Of a DNA stretch of 64,000 nucleotides, positions 59,692-64,000 are shown piece by piece. The translations under genes were made by a program, and so were the position numbers. Where the stretch lies: NCBI RefSeq assembly GCF_963666525.1, contig NZ_OY762905.1, positions 1,687,001-1,751,000 on the forward strand, read 5' to 3'. Source of the DNA: an uncultured Cohaesibacter sp. (GTDB taxonomy: Bacteria > Pseudomonadota > Alphaproteobacteria > Rhizobiales > Cohaesibacteraceae). Below the pieces are notes generated by a model. It was not told where the DNA came from. It made no database searches and was given only the letters and a program-made list of their open reading frames with translations. The first letter of the stretch is position 1. Each line of letters starts with the position of its first letter.

Positions 59692-61649
59692 CGGCTGCTC
59701 TCCCGTGCCAGTCTCAAATCCATTTTGCCGAGTGTGTCCTGCGCCCAGAAAGAGAGCAATCTCAACACCAGGTAGAAACTGGTCGAAATTGCAGCAAAAG
59801 GCAAGACCTCAGACCAGTCTGCCCCAGCAAATAGGCCCGGGAGGCGATCAAGGCCCGGAATGGAGTGGACGACCCCTTGCCGAACCCCGTCCATGACATC
59901 GGCTTGGCCGATGGCAAGGGTGCAGGAAAAGAGCATCACCAGCGCCAGTTCAACCGCTCCGACAGCTGCGATGAGGGACCACCGCCGCACGAACAGCAAC
60001 AGATACTGATGGAACAGCAACAGGGTTCCTGCCGCCATGACGAGCAGTACTATCCAGGTCGCCAGCCAGCCGGTGTGAAACAGGCCGAAGCGCAGAAAAT
60101 AGTTGAGCGGAATGATGCAAAAGACCACCCCCGTAAGAACGATCATCAGGAAGCCGGCCGCAGACCCCGGAAGGGAAACAAAGGACAGGGCGAGGCGCCG
60201 AACCGGCACCCTCTTATACCACCGAGAACCAAGACGCCCGGAAAGCAGCCCCCTGATGGCCTTCACGATGCCACCGATCAGGAAGACCAGCAGCAGGATG
60301 AGCCCCGGCATGCCGATCAGCTGGGCGTTGAAATTGGAGAAGATCCCCCGATAGAACATCATCACCGAGCCGACAAGCCCCGGCCCGCACACTTCGACAG
60401 CCAGCACCGCCAGAAAGGTCAGCAACCATGCCAGCCCGCCCCTGCGTCTCGTCGTCGGGGGCCGCTTTGGCAAGGTGAAATAGAATCCGCCAAAAGCGCC
60501 GAGCGCCACGGCATCGAAAACCAGCACGGTCCAGCACAGATCTTTGGGGGCCACCAGCACATAAAGGGTGCGGATACTGAAGACGATCCCCCAGAAATAG
60601 ATCAGCATGTCCCGCGCATGGAGGCTGAAGCCTTGCTGATGCAGCGCCCGTTCATGGGGAGAAATGCCCGTGCGCAGGGCCGAGAGGCTGTCTGGTTCCG
60701 GTGGCAAGTCGGTAAAGCCGTAAGGGGCATCGACATCAGCGACAAAGCGGAAAGCGGCCTGATCGGCAAAGAACTCCCGTGCCTTGATATAGCAGACAAC
60801 CAGCCCACGAAAGCACAGGTGGATTCCACCGCAGAACAGGACAAAGATGAAGATCGAGAGCGGCAGAGTGAGCTTGGGCCCCGCCGGTGTCATCGACAGC
60901 ATCGTCGAGCCAAACAGTATCAGCGGACCGAAGATCATGAAGACCATGAAGCTCAGCAACACCACCACCACCACGAAGGCGGAATTTGCCAGATTATCAC
61001 GGGTCACCGCATGGGCGCATTCATGCACCATGAAGAACGCAAGGCGCCTTTGCAAACCGTCGGATCGCTTGCCTTTGAGAATACGGCCAAGATGTCCCCT
61101 CGGCGCAAAGAACAGGGCATCCGAGCCGAAAAAATCCGTCTCCGCCGCACCATTTCGCCCCATCGGCATACGGATATCGACAAAATAGCCAAGGCTTTGC
61201 AACAGATGCTCGGCAACAGGCCGTGCGGCAGGATAAAGCAACAGGCTCTCACCTCTGGGCTTGTCGAAGCGACAGATATGGGCGGCAAACAGCAGGCAGC
61301 ACATGAACAGCAGCAAATGCCAGGCGGACGGATCAAAAACGGAATTGCCCCGCGCCTGCTCGAACACGGGAATGGCTTTCGACAGCCAGGGTAGCAGCAA
61401 CAGCGGATTGGCCCCATTGATCAGAAAGCTGAACTGGGCATAGAGCGAACCAGCCCCTCTGGCCATGTCGAGCGCCCAGATCATCGAGAGCGCCAGCGCA
61501 ACAAAGCAGGCAGCCCCCAGAGAGAGAAACGCAACCATGCTCCAAAATCCGGGCCCGGAGAGGGCAAAGGACCGGATCTGCGGATAGAGCGGCCGAGTGC
61601 TTTGTGGGCTTTGCAGGCGTGGCCCGCCCGAAGAGGCTTCAGAATTCAT
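59688..61649 (-). CDS. Large membrane protein with M48-type metallopeptidase motif
   Basis: This is a 653-residue protein with about ten membrane spans. Two N-terminal spans (about 40-62 and 108-124) precede a cytoplasmic zinc-peptidase region with H-E-C-A-H (209-213) and the M48 third-ligand motif E292-F-F-A-D296, as in HtpX and Ste24. After the peptidase region come further spans and a large hydrophobic C-terminal half (about 370-640) not seen in ordinary HtpX (about 290 residues). It overlaps the preceding gene by 11 bases and the next by 4. It probably cleaves membrane or membrane-associated proteins, but its target is unknown. Confidence 0.82.
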   Translation of the reverse strand: MNSEASSGGPRLQSPQSTRPLYPQIRSFALSGPGFWSMVAFLSLGAACFVALALSMIWALDMARGAGSLYAQFSFLINGANPLLLLPWLSKAIPVFEQARGNSVFDPSAWHLLLFMCCLLFAAHICRFDKPRGESLLLYPAARPVAEHLLQSLGYFVDIRMPMGRNGAAETDFFGSDALFFAPRGHLGRILKGKRSDGLQRRLAFFMVHECAHAVTRDNLANSAFVVVVVLLSFMVFMIFGPLILFGSTMLSMTPAGPKLTLPLSIFIFVLFCGGIHLCFRGLVVCYIKAREFFADQAAFRFVADVDAPYGFTDLPPEPDSLSALRTGISPHERALHQQGFSLHARDMLIYFWGIVFSIRTLYVLVAPKDLCWTVLVFDAVALGAFGGFYFTLPKRPPTTRRRGGLAWLLTFLAVLAVEVCGPGLVGSVMMFYRGIFSNFNAQLIGMPGLILLLVFLIGGIVKAIRGLLSGRLGSRWYKRVPVRRLALSFVSLPGSAAGFLMIVLTGVVFCIIPLNYFLRFGLFHTGWLATWIVLLVMAAGTLLLFHQYLLLFVRRWSLIAAVGAVELALVMLFSCTLAIGQADVMDGVRQGVVHSIPGLDRLPGLFAGADWSEVLPFAAISTSFYLVLRLLSFWAQDTLGKMDLRLARESSR

Positions 61650-62637
61650 CGAACTTCAAATTTTTGCAGACCGGCAGATCAGGAATTCTGCGCCGCCCGA
61701 TCATCGAAAGAACCAGCGACCGGTAGGTCAAAAGAAGAGTTGCTTTATACGTCAATGCAAACACAGGTTTACTGACCCGATCGTGCGACAGAATGAAAGC
61801 CATCGCAACCTGATTCCGGCGACAATGCATCATTTGCAGCATTTCACTCACCAGAATCGCAATCCGGTAGGCAATCTCCCGGACGCGCTGCTCGGCGACA
61901 ACCAGCCCGCTCACCCCCACCAGACGATCCAGCGCCTCGGCTGGCTGGTGTCGCGTTCGTGAGAAGTGGCCATCCTCATCTAGCACTTTCAGCATCAGGA
62001 TGAGATTTTCGCTGTCCGAGCTTTTGATCTCGACAATTTCCATGTACGGGGACACGGACCGGAGCAGCGCCTGAAAAGCCGTCCGAACTTCCAGCGTGAA
62101 CGTACCACCCTCGATCTGCCGTCGCAAATGGCCCATATAGGCTTCAAACGGGCCTTCGGTCTGTTCATCTGCAGCCATCGCTTCGCGCAGCACTTCCCAG
62201 CGATCAACCTCGCCATCAAGCCAGCCGGCCATCGCCTGCCGATGCGCGTGGATGCGCTTGCCCTGCAGGGATCGCAATCGGCGCGGCAACCAGCCCTGCT
62301 GCGCGACGAGACTGGACCAGCGCGACAGCCTTGGCAACGACCCTATGCGCAGCCAGTCCCTGCCAGCCCCGCCCGTAGAGGCCGAATAGTCGAACAGCGA
62401 CCGCAGGACATGCTCGGCCCTGAGATCATCGGGCACACCTCGCAATGGATCGACTTGCCGATCAATCCAGTAGGACCACTGCCACAGCCATGGCAGACGT
62501 TCCGCCAGCCCGCCGACGATCGACAGATCATCTAGCCCCTGCCCTTGCACCATACCGACCTTGACCCTCAGCGTTTCCGCATCAAAGGAGAACAGAACAT
62601 CCTTGACCGTAAGGGTTTCGTCAGGGATTTGGATCAT
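61639..62637 (-). CDS. Hypothetical protein in the M48/beta-propeller cluster
   Basis: This is a 332-residue protein without signal peptide or membrane spans; it is rich in Arg, Leu, Trp and Glu and appears mostly helical. ATG 62637 is chosen for GGGAGGG upstream. It overlaps the preceding gene by 17 bases and the peptidase gene by 11. I recognise no catalytic motif or named domain. Its constant coupling to the neighbours says that it belongs to the same system. Confidence 0.75.
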   Translation of the reverse strand: MIQIPDETLTVKDVLFSFDAETLRVKVGMVQGQGLDDLSIVGGLAERLPWLWQWSYWIDRQVDPLRGVPDDLRAEHVLRSLFDYSASTGGAGRDWLRIGSLPRLSRWSSLVAQQGWLPRRLRSLQGKRIHAHRQAMAGWLDGEVDRWEVLREAMAADEQTEGPFEAYMGHLRRQIEGGTFTLEVRTAFQALLRSVSPYMEIVEIKSSDSENLILMLKVLDEDGHFSRTRHQPAEALDRLVGVSGLVVAEQRVREIAYRIAILVSEMLQMMHCRRNQVAMAFILSHDRVSKPVFALTYKATLLLTYRSLVLSMIGRRRIPDLPVCKNLKFDEF

Positions 62638-64000
62638 TCTGCCCTCCCTGCCCGATGAGGCTGCCATATCGCATGACATGGGACATCAGCGCATCCAGAT
62701 CGGCCTGATAGACCTCATCGCGATCAGCAACGATGAAATGGTCGCCGACCCGACGGATGAACAACGGGTTGCTGGCAAGCGTCATCAGCATCGCACGCCG
62801 CCCCCCGAATGTCGCCCACAGGGCGTTCCCCTGCCCGGCTTCCAGCGCCATGGCAGCATCGGGTCGCCCCCAAAGCTCGAAATTGCCAAGATAGCGCGTC
62901 CGGTCATCCAGTCTGGTGACATCCCCATAGACGTTAGCGTCAACACCCTCGCATTGGAGGGACAGGATCGACATCCCCATGCCGGGCCGCGCCACATGGG
63001 CATAGGCCCTTGTGGAGGCAACCTCCACGCCCGCGACCCCATCACCCCCATAGGCTTCAGCAAGACCAGAAAGGGCGCGACAGGAGTTCACCGGCTCCCC
63101 TTTCAGGGTTTGGCGGCCGGTTGCCGAGAGAAGGGCAATCGCTCCGCTGTCATCGGTCGTCAACGCCAGCGGCTTCTGGGTGAGTGCCCATTCGCCCACG
63201 AGCGCCCCTGAGCCCGGATCGAACAGAGTCAGCCGGTCATCGGTGTGCGCGGCTGCCACGATCCGGCCATCCAGTCGCGCCAGAACCGCATGCCCTGATA
63301 CGGCAAGGTCCGAGAACCGTCCCTCGACCAGCCGCCGCGAAATCCGGTTGCCATTGAGACTGGCGGCAGTCATGTGCACACCATCCTTGCCTCCGCGATA
63401 GGCAAAATGACCATCGTCCGCCAGCAGGGCTTCACAGGCGGGCACCCGGTCCAACTGGCCTCTGGGACGCCAGCGATAGAAGTCCCCGTTCTCGCCCTCA
63501 AGGCAAAGCGAGGCGCTGGCTGGCCGATCCCGCTCCAGCACCCGGTCCACATCCATGTCCGTCTGAAGCACAATCAGCTTTCCGGCAAGCGCCTGCTGGC
63601 CAACCGCGCGGGCAGCACTTTCGCCTTCCCAGTTGCCCATCTGCTGCCGCACCCAGCCGAGCCCCGTCATCATGTCAACATGATCCCGCTCGATCTGGGC
63701 AATCTGGCTGACGGCATCAAGGGCGAACCGGCCTCCGGAAAGGGCATTGTCCTCACCGCGCCAAAGGAATCTGAGGCTACCCGGCTGACCTGCGGTCCGA
63801 CCGATCAGCTCGATCGCACTGTCCCGCCCCTTGAACAAAGCCCGTTCCGCAAACGGATCCCCTGTAGCTTCAGGAGCCAATTGGATGTCAAACGGCGTGC
63901 CGGAATGATCTAGCCGCCCCTCCCAGAGCCGTCCGTCCAGACAGCGCAGAACCGTTCGGGGACCCTCCCCTGTCTCATCTGCCTCTTCTTCCAGTGACAG
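62621..64000 (-). CDS. Beta-propeller-like protein (5' part off window)
   Basis: The frame is open to the right edge, so only the last 459 or so residues are seen; a TTG at 63880 is internal, not the start. The sequence has repeating beta-rich units ending in Leu-Phe-Asp/Trp-type strands (for example R-I-V-A-A-A-H-T-D-D-R-L-T-L-F-D), which suggests WD40/PQQ-like propeller blades. The stretch near the edge is acidic (E-E-E-A-D-E-T-G-E-G). Such propellers with neighbouring unknown and protease genes occur in MoxR-vWA-beta-propeller ternary conflict systems; whether MoxR and vWA genes follow cannot be seen. Confidence 0.7.
   Translation of the reverse strand: MSLEEEADETGEGPRTVLRCLDGRLWEGRLDHSGTPFDIQLAPEATGDPFAERALFKGRDSAIELIGRTAGQPGSLRFLWRGEDNALSGGRFALDAVSQIAQIERDHVDMMTGLGWVRQQMGNWEGESAARAVGQQALAGKLIVLQTDMDVDRVLERDRPASASLCLEGENGDFYRWRPRGQLDRVPACEALLADDGHFAYRGGKDGVHMTAASLNGNRISRRLVEGRFSDLAVSGHAVLARLDGRIVAAAHTDDRLTLFDPGSGALVGEWALTQKPLALTTDDSGAIALLSATGRQTLKGEPVNSCRALSGLAEAYGGDGVAGVEVASTRAYAHVARPGMGMSILSLQCEGVDANVYGDVTRLDDRTRYLGNFELWGRPDAAMALEAGQGNALWATFGGRRAMLMTLASNPLFIRRVGDHFIVADRDEVYQADLDALMSHVMRYGSLIGQGGQNDPNP

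Noticed and set aside
59865-61394. 509-codon open frame on the plus strand opposite the M48 peptidase
   Set aside because: It is a mirror of the hydrophobic peptidase gene; low-complexity His/Gln/Glu composition and no start signals.

Overview
The window reads as the chromosome of an alphaproteobacterium, probably a marine or soil Hyphomicrobiales-type heterotroph. The gene families point this way: several TRAP dicarboxylate/uronate-type transporters, RbsA-type sugar ABC systems, IclR/GntR-FCD regulators, HcnABC-like flavoenzymes and a soluble GAF histidine kinase. Base composition is moderately GC-rich with AT-rich promoter regions, and GTG/TTG starts are frequent. I cannot fix a genus from sequence alone. 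I saw no rRNA, tRNA, CRISPR array, transposase or phage gene.

Layout. 1-1204: an alpha/beta hydrolase running off the left edge and a small unknown protein. 1288-8030: an IclR-controlled module with a cupin, TRAP system A, an SDR and divergent kduI. 8560-15826: a GntR-TRAP B-dehydrogenase operon (zinc dehydrogenase, KduD-like SDR, D-2-hydroxyacid dehydrogenase, YhcH). 15928-23619: an SMP-30 lactonase, a sugar ABC transporter with a Tat-type binding protein, and a two-component pair. 23942-32707: an L-galactonate/galacturonate module (LgoD-like dehydrogenase, GntR regulator, TRAP system C, uxaB, uxaA). 33184-35127: a TPR-sulfotransferase. 35418-41338: a ThDP decarboxylase-like enzyme and an aminotransferase, divergent from a three-gene FAD/2Fe-2S/FAD dehydrogenase. 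41362-46848: a nickel/peptide-type ABC operon with a NikR-like regulator and a textbook NikR operator. 47064-48626: a GGDEF-EAL protein. 48835-57395: a deoxyribose/ribose-type operon (PfkB kinase, DUF4432 mutarotase-like protein, ABC transporter, DeoC) with a divergent DeoR. 57484-59088: a TRAP pair without its large permease. 59329-64000: four overlapping genes that include a membrane M48 metallopeptidase and a beta-propeller-like protein running off the right edge.

How the genes work together. Most of the window takes up and oxidises acid sugars. KduI and an SDR fit the unsaturated-uronate route, and UxaB/UxaA fit the tagaturonate-altronate route. Both end at 2-keto-3-deoxygluconate, but no KDG kinase, KDPG aldolase or uronate isomerase lies here. 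An LgoD-like dehydrogenase could feed tagaturonate from L-galactonate.

The signals I rate highest are: (i) a NikR homologue that keeps its DNA-contact residues and a perfect operator but has lost all four nickel ligands; (ii) a shared operator-like palindrome, core TCATRGGATGA, at the GntR, TRAP C and uxaA promoters; (iii) hairpins placed right after the binding-protein gene in all five transport operons where a permease or ATPase gene follows across a gap; (iv) the M48/beta-propeller cluster at the right edge.
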